DNA from: Sphingomonas mucosissima
GTDB taxonomy: Bacteria; Pseudomonadota; Alphaproteobacteria; Sphingomonadales; Sphingomonadaceae
Assembly (NCBI RefSeq): GCF_002197665.1
Contig: NZ_NBBJ01000002.1
Span: forward strand, 310,001 to 374,000
DNA length: 64,000 nucleotides
Reading direction: 5' to 3'
Positions 27,443-36,220 of this stretch are shown in pieces. The notes below the pieces were generated by a model that made no database searches, was not told where the DNA came from, and was given only the letters and a program-made list of their open reading frames with translations. Position numbers and translations under genes: made by a program. Within the stretch, counting starts at the first letter, position 1; the number at the start of each line of letters is the position of its first letter.

Positions 27443-27640
27443 TCATCGCTTGAACAAGGCGTCCGCGCTCGCGCGATGGTTCACCACATGGTCGATTTTC
27501 TTGCGGCTGCGGGCAATCTCGCCCTCAAGCGCCGTGATCCGCGCCTCCAGCTCAGCCACCGAAAGGCGATCGAGATCCTGGCGCAACAGGGCGCTTAGGG
27601 GATCGTCGGGCCGGGACCCAAGGATATCATCCAGATCCAT
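27443..27640 (-). CDS. DUF1192 family protein
   Basis: A 65-residue acidic-to-basic small protein opening MDLDDILGSRPDDPLSAL and continuing LSVAELEARITALEGEI, the DUF1192 pattern. The central part is a predicted coiled coil of about 25 residues. The function is unknown. The frame continues 18 codons upstream, but the family starts at MDLDD. It is divergent from the quinone oxidoreductase across about 86 bases and lies 161 bases ahead of clpA on the same strand. Confidence 0.85.
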   Translation of the reverse strand: MDLDDILGSRPDDPLSALLRQDLDRLSVAELEARITALEGEIARSRKKIDHVVNHRASADALFKR

Positions 27641-27726
27641 GACGCGTATCGTTGACCGCTGCGGGTGCGAAGTCAATAAGGCGCGGCCATGCATTCAGCG
27701 ATGAATGGTTAACGGGGGGAGCGGCG

Positions 27727-28728
27727 ATGAACGATATTCCGGCGATGATGCAGGCGATCGATCCCGAGGTGCATGGCGGCCCCGAGGTTTTGACGCTAGT
27801 GGAGCGGCCGGTGCCGACGCTTCAGCCCGGCGAAGTGCTGATCCGAGTCGCCGCAGCTGGGGTGAACCGGCCGGACGTGATGCAGCGCAAGGGCGCCTAT
27901 CCGCCGCCGCCGGGTGCGCCGACCATCTATGGCCTGGAAGTGTCGGGCGAGGTGGTGGCGATGGCGCCCGACGTCGCATCGCTGATGATCGGCCAGCCGG
28001 TCTGCGCGCTGGTGGCGGGCGGCGGCTATGCCGAATATGTCGCCGCGCCTGCGGGGCAGTGCCTGCCAGTGCCCGAGCTGATGTCCATGGTGGAAGCGGC
28101 GGCGATGCCGGAAACGCTGTTCACCGTTTGGACGAACCTGTTCGAGCGCGCGTACGCAACGGAGGGCGATACGGTGCTGGTGCACGGCGGCACCAGCGGG
28201 ATCGGCACCATGGCGATCGCGCTGTGCAACATCTTTGGCGTGACCATCATCGTCACCGCGGGGTCGGATGAGAAGGTCGCGGCGGCCAAGGCGCTCGGCG
28301 CCGATCACGCGATCAACTACAAGACCGAGGATTTCGTCGAGCGGGTGAAGGAGATCACCGGCGGCAAGGGCGTCGCTGCGGTGCTCGACATGGTCGGCGG
28401 CGACTATATCCCGCGCAACCTGAAGTGCCTGGCGGAAGATGGCCGGCACGTGTCGATCGCGGTGCAGGGCGGGGCCAAGGCCACCATCCCGATCTTCGAG
28501 GTGATGATGCGCCGGCTGACGCTGACCGGCTCTACGCTGCGCGCGCGCGACATCGGCTTCAAGGCGATGGTGGCGGATGAACTGGCGCGCACCGTGTGGC
28601 CACATGCAGAGGCAGGCCGGCTGAAGCCGGTGATCGACAAGGTGTTTCCGATCGCCGAAGCCGCGGAAGCGCATCGGCGGATGGAAGCGGGCGATCATGT
28701 CGGAAAGATCGTGCTGACGCTGGGGTGA
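27727..28728 (+). CDS. NAD(P)H-quinone oxidoreductase (zeta-crystallin-like MDR)
   Basis: A 333-residue medium-chain dehydrogenase/reductase without the zinc ligands, of the QOR/PIG3 type. The N-terminal GroES-like fold has GVNRPDVMQRKGAYPPPPGAP. The NADPH-binding loop is VHGGTSGIGTMA, and the Rossmann part continues VTAGSDEKVAAAKALGADHAINY. A GGGGAG ribosome site is close to the ATG. The frame stays open upstream but the family begins at MNDIPAMMQAI. It probably reduces quinones or enals by two electrons. The true substrate is unknown. Confidence 0.92.
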   Translation: MNDIPAMMQAIDPEVHGGPEVLTLVERPVPTLQPGEVLIRVAAAGVNRPDVMQRKGAYPPPPGAPTIYGLEVSGEVVAMAPDVASLMIGQPVCALVAGGGYAEYVAAPAGQCLPVPELMSMVEAAAMPETLFTVWTNLFERAYATEGDTVLVHGGTSGIGTMAIALCNIFGVTIIVTAGSDEKVAAAKALGADHAINYKTEDFVERVKEITGGKGVAAVLDMVGGDYIPRNLKCLAEDGRHVSIAVQGGAKATIPIFEVMMRRLTLTGSTLRARDIGFKAMVADELARTVWPHAEAGRLKPVIDKVFPIAEAAEAHRRMEAGDHVGKIVLTLG

Positions 28729-28817
28729 TGCGCCACCGTTCGCCGGAGTCTGTCTGAAGCCGGGTTTCACGAGCACGGGTGTCCGACAAGCTCAGCGCGA
28801 ACGAAGGTAGTAGCGCC

Positions 28818-30326
28818 TTATTGTCCGATCTTGTCGGCGAGCCACGTGGCGGCCGCTTCGGGCGTGGCCTTATCGGCGTCACGGTCGACCATGTAATTGG
28901 CCTCGCGCATCGCCTCGACCGGCACAGCATTGACCAGCGGCTGGAGCGCATCGGTGAAGCGTTTGTCCCTCGCCCATCGCGGGGCGACGAGCATGATCGC
29001 GTCATAGCCGGGGATCGCCCGCTTCGGATCGGCAAGCACCGTCAGCCGGTCCGCCGCGATCCGGCCGTCCGAGGAAAAGGCGCTGATCACATCTGCGCGC
29101 CCGCTCGTCAGCGCGCGGTACATGAAGGTCGGGCTGTAGGGCGTCGCACCGGCAAAGCGCAGGCCGTAAGCGGCCTCCACCGCGCGCCATTCCGGCCGCT
29201 CCAGGAATTCCAGGTCCGAGCCTAGCCGCAGCTCGGGCGCCCGGCGCGCGAGATCGGCGAGGGTGGCAATGCCCAGCCGCTGGGCCTCCTCCTCGTGCAT
29301 GGCAAAGGCATAAGCGTTCTCGAAGCCCAGCGCGCCGAGCAGCGAAACGCCGTGCGTCCGCTCCGCCCATTCGCCGATCGCGCGCACCTGCGCTTGGCGG
29401 GGCGGTACGTCGGCGCGCTTCATCTGCCCGGTCCAGATCGTGCCGGCATAATCGACATACACGTCGATCGCACCGCTCGCGACGGCGCCGAACGCTACCG
29501 CCGATCCCAGCCCGTCGCGATATTCGACCTCATAGCCCGCCGCGCGCAACTGCTCGCCGATCAGCCGCGCGAGGATGAACTGCTCGGAAAAGTTCTTCGC
29601 CCCCACCACCACCCGGTCGCTGCTGCTCCGCCACAGCGGGGCGGTCGCGGCAAGGGTGCCGCCGGCGAGGATCGCGAGTGCGGCAAACGCCAGCCAGCGC
29701 TTGCGGCGCGCGAGGCCATGTTCGGCAACCCCAAGCAGCGCGTCCACCGCGAGTGCGAGTCCGGCGGCGGCGATGCAGCCAGCCAGCACCAGCGGCCAGG
29801 CCTGTGTCTGCAACCCGGCAAAGATGAGGTCGCCGAGGCTCGGCTGCCCGACGGTGGTGGAAAGCGTCGCGGCGCCGATTGTCCACACGGCGGCCGTGCG
29901 GATGCCGGCGGTCAGCACCGGCAGCACCAAGGGCGCCTCGACGATCCGCAGCTTCTGCCGGCGCGTCATGCCGATGCCGTCGGCGGCCTCGATCACCGCC
30001 GGATCGAGCCCCTGCAGCCCCGTGACCGTGTTCCGCAGGATCGGCAGCACCGCATAGAGCGTGAGGGCCAGCAGCGAGGGAAGGAAGCCGAGCGGGGGAA
30101 GCCCGCCGATCCACAGCAGCACGGGGTAGAATAACGCGAGCAGCGCGAGGCTCGGGATGGTCTGCACGATGCTTGCCGCGCCCAGCGCCAGCCGCGACGC
30201 AAGCGGGCGGCGCGCGGACCAGAAGCCGAGCGGCACGGCAATCGCGATGCCCAGCGCAAGGGCGGCCATCGCCAGCGTCAGGTGCTGCGCGGCAAGCGCC
30301 GGAACGCGCTCCCACGCGCCGCTCAT
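28818..30326 (-). CDS. Glycine betaine-type ABC permease fused to its binding protein
   Basis: A 502-residue fusion. Residues 1-230 are an OpuBB/ProW-type permease (membrane segments, with the family loop VIEAADGIGMTRRQKLRIVEAP around 111-141). A last helix at about 212-229 joins to an OpuAC-type substrate-binding domain from about 238 to the end (VVVGAKNFSEQFILARLIGEQL). Permease-binding-protein fusions occur in OpuA-like systems, so this is a complete importer with the downstream-coupled ATPase. The likely substrate is a quaternary ammonium compound such as glycine betaine, choline or carnitine. Its start overlaps the ATPase stop by 4 bases. Confidence 0.9.
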   Translation of the reverse strand: MSGAWERVPALAAQHLTLAMAALALGIAIAVPLGFWSARRPLASRLALGAASIVQTIPSLALLALFYPVLLWIGGLPPLGFLPSLLALTLYAVLPILRNTVTGLQGLDPAVIEAADGIGMTRRQKLRIVEAPLVLPVLTAGIRTAAVWTIGAATLSTTVGQPSLGDLIFAGLQTQAWPLVLAGCIAAAGLALAVDALLGVAEHGLARRKRWLAFAALAILAGGTLAATAPLWRSSSDRVVVGAKNFSEQFILARLIGEQLRAAGYEVEYRDGLGSAVAFGAVASGAIDVYVDYAGTIWTGQMKRADVPPRQAQVRAIGEWAERTHGVSLLGALGFENAYAFAMHEEEAQRLGIATLADLARRAPELRLGSDLEFLERPEWRAVEAAYGLRFAGATPYSPTFMYRALTSGRADVISAFSSDGRIAADRLTVLADPKRAIPGYDAIMLVAPRWARDKRFTDALQPLVNAVPVEAMREANYMVDRDADKATPEAAATWLADKIGQ

Positions 30327-31093
30327 CGCGACAGCTCCGCGAGTCGCTGCGCTTGGCTGCGCGGCACGGCCACCAAGGCCTGCGCCGCGTCCCCGCCGCG
30401 CCCCGCCAAAAGGCCAGCCGGTGTCTCGTCCGTGACGATCCGCCCGTCCTGCATCACCAGGACGCGGGTGGCGAGCAGCAACGCTTCCGCCATGTCGTGG
30501 GTGACCATCACGGTGGTCAGCTCCAGCCGCTGGTGAAGCATGCGCACCGCCTCGCCCAGCGAATCGCGCGTGACCGGGTCCAGTGCGCCGAACGGCTCGT
30601 CCATCAGCATCAGCCGCGGCCCGGCCGCCAGCGCGCGCGCCACGCCCACGCGCTGGCGCTGCCCGCCCGAAAGCGCGGCCGGCAAGCGCATGGCGAGGCT
30701 GCGCGGCAACGCGACCAGATCGAGCAGCTCGTTCACCCGTTCGGCGTCGGGTCGCCCCGCAAGGCGCAACGGAAGCGCGACATTCTCCGCGACATTGAGG
30801 TGCGGGAAAAGACCGACATTCTGGAAGACATAGCCGATGGAGCGACGGAGCTGGGGCGGCGGCAGGCGGCTCACGTCCTCGCCGTCGACAGTCACATAAC
30901 CGGAAGTCGGCTCGACCAGCCGGTTGATCGTCTTCAGCAGTGTCGACTTGCCCGAGCCCGACGTGCCCACCAGTGCCACGAAACTGCCCGGTTCGATGGC
31001 GAGGGACACGCGGTCGACAGCGGGAGCGCCGGCGCCGAACCGTTTGGTCACGTCGTGAAATCCGACGGCGGGACCAGGCGATTCCACTGGCAT
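30323..31093 (-). CDS. Glycine betaine-type ABC transporter ATPase
   Basis: A 256-residue ATPase of the OpuCA/ProV family. Walker A is GTSGSGKSTLLK, the Q-loop FQNVGLFPHL, the signature LSGGQRQRVGVARAL, Walker B LMLMDEPFGALDP and the H-loop VTHDMAEAL. The C-terminal CBS pair that senses ionic strength in OpuA/ProV is absent, so osmotic gating by that route is unlikely. It is first in the operon, ahead of the fused permease, and divergent from the SDR gene across 51 bases. Confidence 0.92.
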   Translation of the reverse strand: MPVESPGPAVGFHDVTKRFGAGAPAVDRVSLAIEPGSFVALVGTSGSGKSTLLKTINRLVEPTSGYVTVDGEDVSRLPPPQLRRSIGYVFQNVGLFPHLNVAENVALPLRLAGRPDAERVNELLDLVALPRSLAMRLPAALSGGQRQRVGVARALAAGPRLMLMDEPFGALDPVTRDSLGEAVRMLHQRLELTTVMVTHDMAEALLLATRVLVMQDGRIVTDETPAGLLAGRGGDAAQALVAVPRSQAQRLAELSR

Positions 31094-31144
31094 CGCGCCG
31101 GAGGATGCGAGATGCGGCGCGCCAGGTCAAATGGAGGAGCGGGG

Positions 31145-31924
31145 ATGAAAGCGATCCTTATTACCGGCGGCGCCTCGGGCATCGGCCGGGCGGTGGCACA
31201 GCTGTTCTCCGATCGCGGCTGGCGGGTGGGTCTCGCCGATCGTGACGAGGCAGGATTGAAGGCAACGGCCGCGATGTTGCCCGCGGACCGGACCACCAGC
31301 CATTTCATGGACGTGCGCTCGCCCGAGGATTGGGAAGAGGTGCTGGCCGAATTCACCCAGGCGAGCGGCGGGCGGCTCGACGTGCTGTTCAACAATGCCG
31401 GCGTCGCGGTGGGCGGCCCGTTCGGCGCCGCCTCGCTGGAAGACATCGATCGCGCGCTGGACGTGAACATCAAGGGCGTCGTGTACGGCGCGCGGCTGGG
31501 CCATCCGTATCTGGCGGCGACGCCGGGCTCATGCCTGCTCAACACGGCGTCGGCCGCAGGCATCTATGGCACGGCGGGTGCCGCCATCTATTCCGCGACG
31601 AAGTTCGCGGTGCGCGGGCTGACCGAGGCGCTCGACGGCGAATGGGCAGGCGAAGGCATTCGCGTGCGCAGCCTGATGCCGGGCTTCATCGACACCCCGC
31701 TGCTGACGGCCGCGGTGGGGGGATCGAACCGCAGCGTGCGCGAGACGGTGGTGGAGGCGGGGCTGGAGTTCACGCCCGTCGAAGTGGTGGCAGAAGCGGC
31801 CTGGTCCGCAGTGCACGGCGACCGGCTTCACACGTTGGTGGGAAGGACCGCGCGCCGGCTGGCGTTCGCGTCGCGCTGGATGCCCGGCGGCTTGCGCAAG
31901 CGCATGCGGCTGGGGCGGGGGTAA
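31145..31924 (+). CDS. Short-chain dehydrogenase/reductase
   Basis: A 259-residue classical SDR. The cofactor loop is TGGASGIG at residues 7-14, NNAG at about 83-86, and the catalytic residues are S136, Y149 and K153 (YSATK). The Asp after the second strand (ADRDE) favours NAD(H) over NADP(H). A GGAGGAG ribosome site lies ahead of the ATG. The substrate cannot be told. Nothing nearby defines a pathway. Confidence 0.9.
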   Translation: MKAILITGGASGIGRAVAQLFSDRGWRVGLADRDEAGLKATAAMLPADRTTSHFMDVRSPEDWEEVLAEFTQASGGRLDVLFNNAGVAVGGPFGAASLEDIDRALDVNIKGVVYGARLGHPYLAATPGSCLLNTASAAGIYGTAGAAIYSATKFAVRGLTEALDGEWAGEGIRVRSLMPGFIDTPLLTAAVGGSNRSVRETVVEAGLEFTPVEVVAEAAWSAVHGDRLHTLVGRTARRLAFASRWMPGGLRKRMRLGRG

Positions 31925-31993
31925 GTTGGGCTGCAGGCGAGCGTTGGCGGGAAAGCCTGAACGAATGGCGGACTTTGGGAGGAAAGCGGCCGT

Positions 31994-32392
31994 TCAGCCG
32001 CGAGTTTTGCGAGTGTCCGCAAAACCGACGATCGCAGTAATCGCAAAAGGTGCGAGAAACATAATCATGGCTCCAAACATGTCCACGCCGGAGCCATCGG
32101 GAGCCTTCTGGTAGGCTATGCCTTTGCTTAGCCACCACCCTGTTGCAGCCAGCGTTAGCATTATGCCCAGCAGCCAAGGCAGTGCCCGAACAGAATTCCG
32201 AACAGCTAGGTAAAAGAATGGAAAGGCGGTCAGTACAGCGTTCGAGGCGATCACCCCAGCTTCACTTAGGTCAACGGCACGGTTCAATGAAATTGCGAAT
32301 ACCACTCGCTCGCCAACGGACACGATCGTGCCAATAACTAGCGCTAAAGCGAACAGCGCCACGGAAAGCGCACGTTGGCGAACATCTGCCAT
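31994..32392 (-). CDS. Hypothetical multi-helix membrane protein, AT-richer
   Basis: A 132-residue protein with about four hydrophobic segments (around 10-28, 45-62, 70-88 and 110-128). I do not recognise a family. The frame extends 22 codons upstream to an ATG at 32458, but that ATG lies inside the REP-like arm, so I prefer the internal MADVRQRAL start. The DNA is richer in A and T than the neighbours and uses codons rare elsewhere in the window. No clear ribosome site is visible. A recently acquired gene is possible. Confidence 0.5.
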   Translation of the reverse strand: MADVRQRALSVALFALALVIGTIVSVGERVVFAISLNRAVDLSEAGVIASNAVLTAFPFFYLAVRNSVRALPWLLGIMLTLAATGWWLSKGIAYQKAPDGSGVDMFGAMIMFLAPFAITAIVGFADTRKTRG

Positions 32393-32453
32393 ATCGTAGC
32401 TTAGGCTCGCCTCCGAATGTCCGCAAGTTGGGCGAAAGTAGCGTTCCTGGTTC

Positions 32454-32542
32454 GTCATGCTGAACTTGTTTCAGCATCCATCGTGCCACCAACGGCGACT
32501 GAGCTTGCGGTGCGGTGGACCCTGAAACGAGTTTAGGTTGAC
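32454..32542. repeat. REP-like paired inverted repeat, copy 3
   Basis: Left arm 32454-32480 begins GTCATGCTGAAC and ends CAGCATCCA. Right arm 32516-32542 starts TGGACCCTGAAAC and ends TTAGGTTGAC, a diverged inverse of it. The 35-base spacer and arm plan match copies 1 and 2, but the core differs (TTGTTTCAG). It represents a second subfamily of the same architecture. Confidence 0.65.
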
Positions 32543-32583
32543 GGACAGTGGCTAAGCGGCGGCTCGCCGGCCCACTAGGGTTT

Positions 32584-33924
32584 TCAGCCGATCAGCAATC
32601 CCGCCAGGGCCGCCGACATAAGGTTCGCAAGGCTCCCCGCGAGCAGCGCGCGGATGCCGAGCTTGGCGATCATCGGCCGTTGGTTGGGCGCGAGGTTGCC
32701 CGTCACCGCCATCTGGATCGCAATGGAGGAGAAGTTCGCGAAACCGCACAACGCAAAGGTCATGATCGCCACCGTGCGCGCCGACAGCGTCGGCGTCTGC
32801 CGCCCGAGATCGATATAGGCGACGAATTCGTTCAGCACGATCTTCTGCCCAAACATGCCGCCCGCGCGCAGCGCCTCGTCCCAAGGCACGTTGATGAGGA
32901 ACATGATCGGCGCAAAGAAATAGCCGAGGATCATCTGGAAGCTGAGGTCCGGCCGGCCGAACAGGCCACCGATCCCGCCCAGGATGCCGTTCGCCAGCGC
33001 CACCAGTGCCACGAACGCCAGCACCATCGCACCCACCGCCACGGCCAGCCGCACGCCGGTTTGCGCACCCTGCGCGGCGGCCATGATGAGGTTGGCGGGC
33101 TTTTCCTCGTCGTGCGTCGCGTCGGGCATCGGCTCGCCGGCCGGCTCTTCCGGCGGCAGGCTGGCGGGATGGGCGCTCATGCGCGCTTCGGACACGCGGA
33201 TCTCGATGTCGGAATCGGGCAGGTCGCCGAGCGGCAGTTCGCCTTCGCGAGTCACGCTGCCATCGGGCATGATGATCTTTGCCATCAGGATGCCGCCCGG
33301 CGCGGCCATGAAGCTTGCCGCCAAGAGATAATCGATCGGGATGCCCATGGAGGCATAAGCCGCCAGGATCGTACCCGCGACGCCGGCCATGCCGCTGGTC
33401 ATGACGGTGAACAGCTGCGGCGGCGTGAGACCCGCCAGATATGGCCGGATGACGAGCGGCGATTCGGATTGGCCAACAAAGACGTTCGCCGCGGCGCACA
33501 GGCTCTCCACCTTGGATACGCCGATCACTTTCTCGATCGCGCCGCCCAGCCAGCGGACGATCACCTGCATGACGCCCAGGTAGTAGAGGATCGAGACGAG
33601 GCTCGCGAAGAAGATGATCACCGGCAGCGCAGCGATCGCGAAGCTGTTGCCGCCGATCGCCGGCGAGGCGAGCGGGCCGAACAGAAAATCGACGCCTGCC
33701 TTGGCATAGCCCAGGAGGTTCGAGACGCCCGCGGACATGCCCGACAGTACGCGCTTGCCGAAGTCCACGTACAGCACGAGCACGGCAATGCCGACCTGAA
33801 GCGCAAAGGCGCTAAGCACCACGCGCGGCCTGATCGACCGCCGATCGGTGGACAGCGCCACCGCCAGCGCAAGGATCACGACGATACCGGCGATGCCGAT
33901 GAGAAAACGGCTCAACTGCGACAC
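32584..33924 (-). CDS. Concentrative nucleoside transporter (NupC/CNT family)
   Basis: A 446-residue membrane protein of the CNT family, which brings nucleosides in with H+ or Na+. The conserved core is clear: an N-terminal helix, the gate region with GGNSFAIAALPVIIFF, the VGQSESPLVI motif, and the C-terminal NEFVAYIDLG and ALCGFANFSSIAIQ motifs. A hydrophilic loop of about 60 residues (roughly 220-280, rich in Asp/Glu/Pro) in the middle is longer than in E. coli NupC. Substrate range is unknown. Confidence 0.93.
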   Translation of the reverse strand: MSQLSRFLIGIAGIVVILALAVALSTDRRSIRPRVVLSAFALQVGIAVLVLYVDFGKRVLSGMSAGVSNLLGYAKAGVDFLFGPLASPAIGGNSFAIAALPVIIFFASLVSILYYLGVMQVIVRWLGGAIEKVIGVSKVESLCAAANVFVGQSESPLVIRPYLAGLTPPQLFTVMTSGMAGVAGTILAAYASMGIPIDYLLAASFMAAPGGILMAKIIMPDGSVTREGELPLGDLPDSDIEIRVSEARMSAHPASLPPEEPAGEPMPDATHDEEKPANLIMAAAQGAQTGVRLAVAVGAMVLAFVALVALANGILGGIGGLFGRPDLSFQMILGYFFAPIMFLINVPWDEALRAGGMFGQKIVLNEFVAYIDLGRQTPTLSARTVAIMTFALCGFANFSSIAIQMAVTGNLAPNQRPMIAKLGIRALLAGSLANLMSAALAGLLIG

Positions 33925-34148
33925 TTCCCTTTGCGGGCGGAACGTGCCGCCGGATGCTATTTTCTGGCCGCATCATAGGGATGCGCGCAGCCATTCGACA
34001 AGCGCGATGGATCAGCGTGCCGGTCCGCTCCCCTCACTGTGCCGCAGGGCTGCTTCCGGCCGCTCCCGTCCGGGGCGGGGCTAGTGTGGAATAGGTGCTG
34101 TCGCGTGCGGGCTTTCGCTCGGCAGTCGGGCAATGTACCGGCAACCGG

Positions 34149-34787
34149 ATGGAATCACGCGCTCCAGCGCCGATCGCGCGCTCGCTCTTCGCCTTTTCGA
34201 TCTTCTACGGCGGCATGGTGTGCATCGCCGGGGTGCTCGGCAACAAGCAGGTCGCGTTGGGGCCGCTGGCGGTGGAGGCCGGCATCTTCGCCTTTTTGCT
34301 ACTGGTCGCGACGTCCAGCGCGATTGCCGAACTGCATGGGCGCCAGGTCGCGAACCGGCTGGTGCAGATCGGCTTCATTCCGCTCATCATTTCGCTGCTG
34401 CTGACTTTGGTGGTGCTTGCCGTGCCGGCCTCGCCCGAGATGGAGGCCGAGCGCCTCAACGCTTTTGAGCTGATGATGACGGGAACGCCGCGCATCTGGC
34501 TGGGTGGGATCATCGCTTACGGCACGTCGCAGACGCTCAACGTCACCATCTTTGCCGCGCTGAAGGGCGGCGAAGGCGGGCAATTGCTGTGGCTGCGCGC
34601 GGGTGTAGCGAGCGTGCTGTCGCAGATTGTCGACACGCTCCTGTTCGTCACCATCGCATTCTACGGCGTGTTCCCGATCGGGCAGCTGCTGGTCGGGCAG
34701 ATGATCGCCAAGGTCGTGCTGTCGATCGTGCTCGTGCCGCCACTCATCTATGGCTTCGTGGCGCTTGGGCGACGGCTGGATCGGTGA
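34149..34787 (+). CDS. VUT family (YhhQ-like) transporter
   Basis: A 212-residue, six-helix protein of the VUT/YhhQ family, which in E. coli imports queuosine precursors (preQ0/preQ1). The family-typical region [17 protein letters not shown] follows the second helix, and [24 protein letters not shown] lies near the end. The ATG is chosen by homology. An upstream ATG at 34095 would add 18 unlike residues. No queuosine gene is adjacent, so the substrate is by family only. Confidence 0.85.
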   Translation: MESRAPAPIARSLFAFSIFYGGMVCIAGVLGNKQVALGPLAVEAGIFAFLLLVATSSAIAELHGRQVANRLVQIGFIPLIISLLLTLVVLAVPASPEMEAERLNAFELMMTGTPRIWLGGIIAYGTSQTLNVTIFAALKGGEGGQLLWLRAGVASVLSQIVDTLLFVTIAFYGVFPIGQLLVGQMIAKVVLSIVLVPPLIYGFVALGRRLDR

Positions 34788-34828
34788 GATCCTGTCCTAC
34801 ACGCCGCGTGCGTGCGATAGCGTTTGGG

Positions 34829-34939
34829 ATGAAAAAGCGAATGTTGAGGCGGTTGGAGAAAAACGCGCCGGCGTCTCAACATTGTCAACATTCGCGCCGT
34901 ACGGCGAGGGCGGTTTTGCTTTCGCCCGCGGTCGGCTAG
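34829..34939 (+). promoter_or_regulatory. Possible leader reading frame and competing hairpins before argB
   Basis: A 36-codon frame starts MKKR and ends with TAG 11 bases before argB. It has six arginine codons, including two adjacent pairs. Within it GCGAATGTTGA (34837-34847) can pair with TCAACATTCGC (34885-34895), while the overlapping AATGTTGAG (34840-34848) can pair with CTCAACATT (34875-34883). The two hairpins cannot form together. No good ribosome site and no T-tract are visible. The attenuation idea is an inference. Confidence 0.3.
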
Positions 34940-34950
34940 GCGAGCGCAAT

Positions 34951-35853
34951 ATGACCGATAACACCCCTTCGCCCGAGCTTCTGGCCAAGGCCGAGACGCT
35001 CGTCGAGGCGCTGCCCTATCTTCAGCGCTACGCCGGTGCGACCTTTGTCGTGAAGTACGGCGGCCACGCGATGGGCGATCCCGAGGCGCAGCGCGACTTC
35101 GCCGAGGACGTGGTGCTGCTGAAGGCCGTGGGTATCAACCCGGTCGTCGTCCACGGCGGTGGGCCGCAGATCGGATCGATGCTGAAGCGGTTGGGCGTGG
35201 AATCGCGCTTCGTCGATGGCCTGCGCGTCACCGACGCGGAAACCGCGCATATCGCCGAAATGGTCCTCGCGGGATCGATCAACAAGGACATCGTCTCCTG
35301 GATCGGGCGTGCCGGCGGGCGCGCGGTGGGCATTTCCGGCAAGGACGCCGGGCTCGTGCAGGCCGAAAAGGTCGGCCGCAGCGAGCCGGATGCCTTGCAA
35401 GGCATCGAGCGCAAGGTTGACTTGGGCTTCGTGGGCGAGCCGGTGGCGGTGGACCGCCGCATCGTTGATACGCTCAGCCGCGATGGCATCATCCCGGTGA
35501 TCGCCCCGATCGGCATCGGCGCGGACGGGCATACCTACAACATCAATGCCGACACGATGGCAGGGGCCATCGCGGTCGCGCTTGGGGCCAAGCGCCTGTT
35601 TTTGCTCACCGACGTGATCGGCGTGCTGGACAAGCAAGGCGAGTTGATGAGCGATCTGACGCCGCAGGACGTTGCCGGCCTGCGCGCCGACGGCACGATC
35701 TCGGGCGGGATGATCCCCAAGCTCGAGACCTGCGTCGCCGCGGTCGAGTCGGGCGTCGATGCCGCGGTGGTGCTCGACGGACGTGTGCCGCATGGTATGC
35801 TTCTGGAAGTGTTCACCCGCCGGGGTGCCGGCACGTTGATCCGCAAGGCTTGA
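34951..35853 (+). CDS. argB: Acetylglutamate kinase
   Basis: Phosphorylates N-acetylglutamate in arginine synthesis. The 300-residue protein belongs to the amino-acid kinase fold: [11 protein letters not shown] (first lysine and glycine loop), [40 protein letters not shown] and [10 protein letters not shown] (second lysine). An N-terminal extension helix before the core ([21 protein letters not shown]) is typical of the hexameric, arginine-inhibited form, so feedback control is expected. The frame extends 67 codons upstream, but the family starts at MTDNTPSP. A leader with possible regulatory structure precedes it. Confidence 0.96.
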   Translation: MTDNTPSPELLAKAETLVEALPYLQRYAGATFVVKYGGHAMGDPEAQRDFAEDVVLLKAVGINPVVVHGGGPQIGSMLKRLGVESRFVDGLRVTDAETAHIAEMVLAGSINKDIVSWIGRAGGRAVGISGKDAGLVQAEKVGRSEPDALQGIERKVDLGFVGEPVAVDRRIVDTLSRDGIIPVIAPIGIGADGHTYNINADTMAGAIAVALGAKRLFLLTDVIGVLDKQGELMSDLTPQDVAGLRADGTISGGMIPKLETCVAAVESGVDAAVVLDGRVPHGMLLEVFTRRGAGTLIRKA

Positions 35854-35920
35854 TCGGCTGCTGGTCGATGCCCAACTGTGCTAATGACGTGATACACCCG
35901 AACGGAGATTGCCCTTGTTG

Positions 35921-36220
35921 ATGCTCACCATTGTCCAGATCCTTCAGGTCCTGCTGAACGTGATCTGGTGGGTCATCGTCATCCAGTTCGTGTTGTCGCT
36001 GCTGGTGGCGTTCAACGTGGTCAACATGCAGTCGAACTTCGTTCGGTCGCTGTATCAGGGGCTCGATCGGCTGACGGAGCCGCTGTACCGCCCGATCCGC
36101 CGCATCCTGCCGCAGACCGGCGGGATCGATTTCGCGCCGGCGGTGGTGCTGATCGGTATCGCCATCCTCACGATCATCCTGAACAATGTGCAGGCCAGCG
36201 TCGTGATGAGCGGAGTCTGA
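35921..36220 (+). CDS. YggT family membrane protein
   Basis: A 99-residue protein with two hydrophobic spans and the YggT middle motif (LDRLTEPLYRPIRRILP) near residues 45-60. CGGAGA at 35903-35908 serves either the ATG (12 bases away) or in-frame TTGs at 35915 and 35918, so up to two residues are uncertain. The function is unresolved. YggT proteins are linked to osmotic or division phenotypes in some bacteria. It starts a string with DUF167 and folD, whose frames overlap. Confidence 0.88.
   Translation: MLTIVQILQVLLNVIWWVIVIQFVLSLLVAFNVVNMQSNFVRSLYQGLDRLTEPLYRPIRRILPQTGGIDFAPAVVLIGIAILTIILNNVQASVVMSGV

Noticed and set aside
25077..27704. 875-codon open frame opposite clpA
   Set aside because: It mirrors the clpA coding sequence, is Arg/His/Leu-rich with no family, and is typical of antisense frames in high-GC genes. 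The other strand has a complete ClpA.
28818..31130. 770-codon frame reading through the betaine permease gene into the ATPase region
   Set aside because: The first 268 codons are a shadow of the ATPase gene in another frame; the permease starts cleanly at 30326 with an ATGA overlap. No three-domain fusion.
33981..34094. 37-codon frame between the nucleoside transporter and the VUT gene
   Set aside because: No ribosome site or recognisable composition; looks like a chance frame in GC-rich intergenic sequence.
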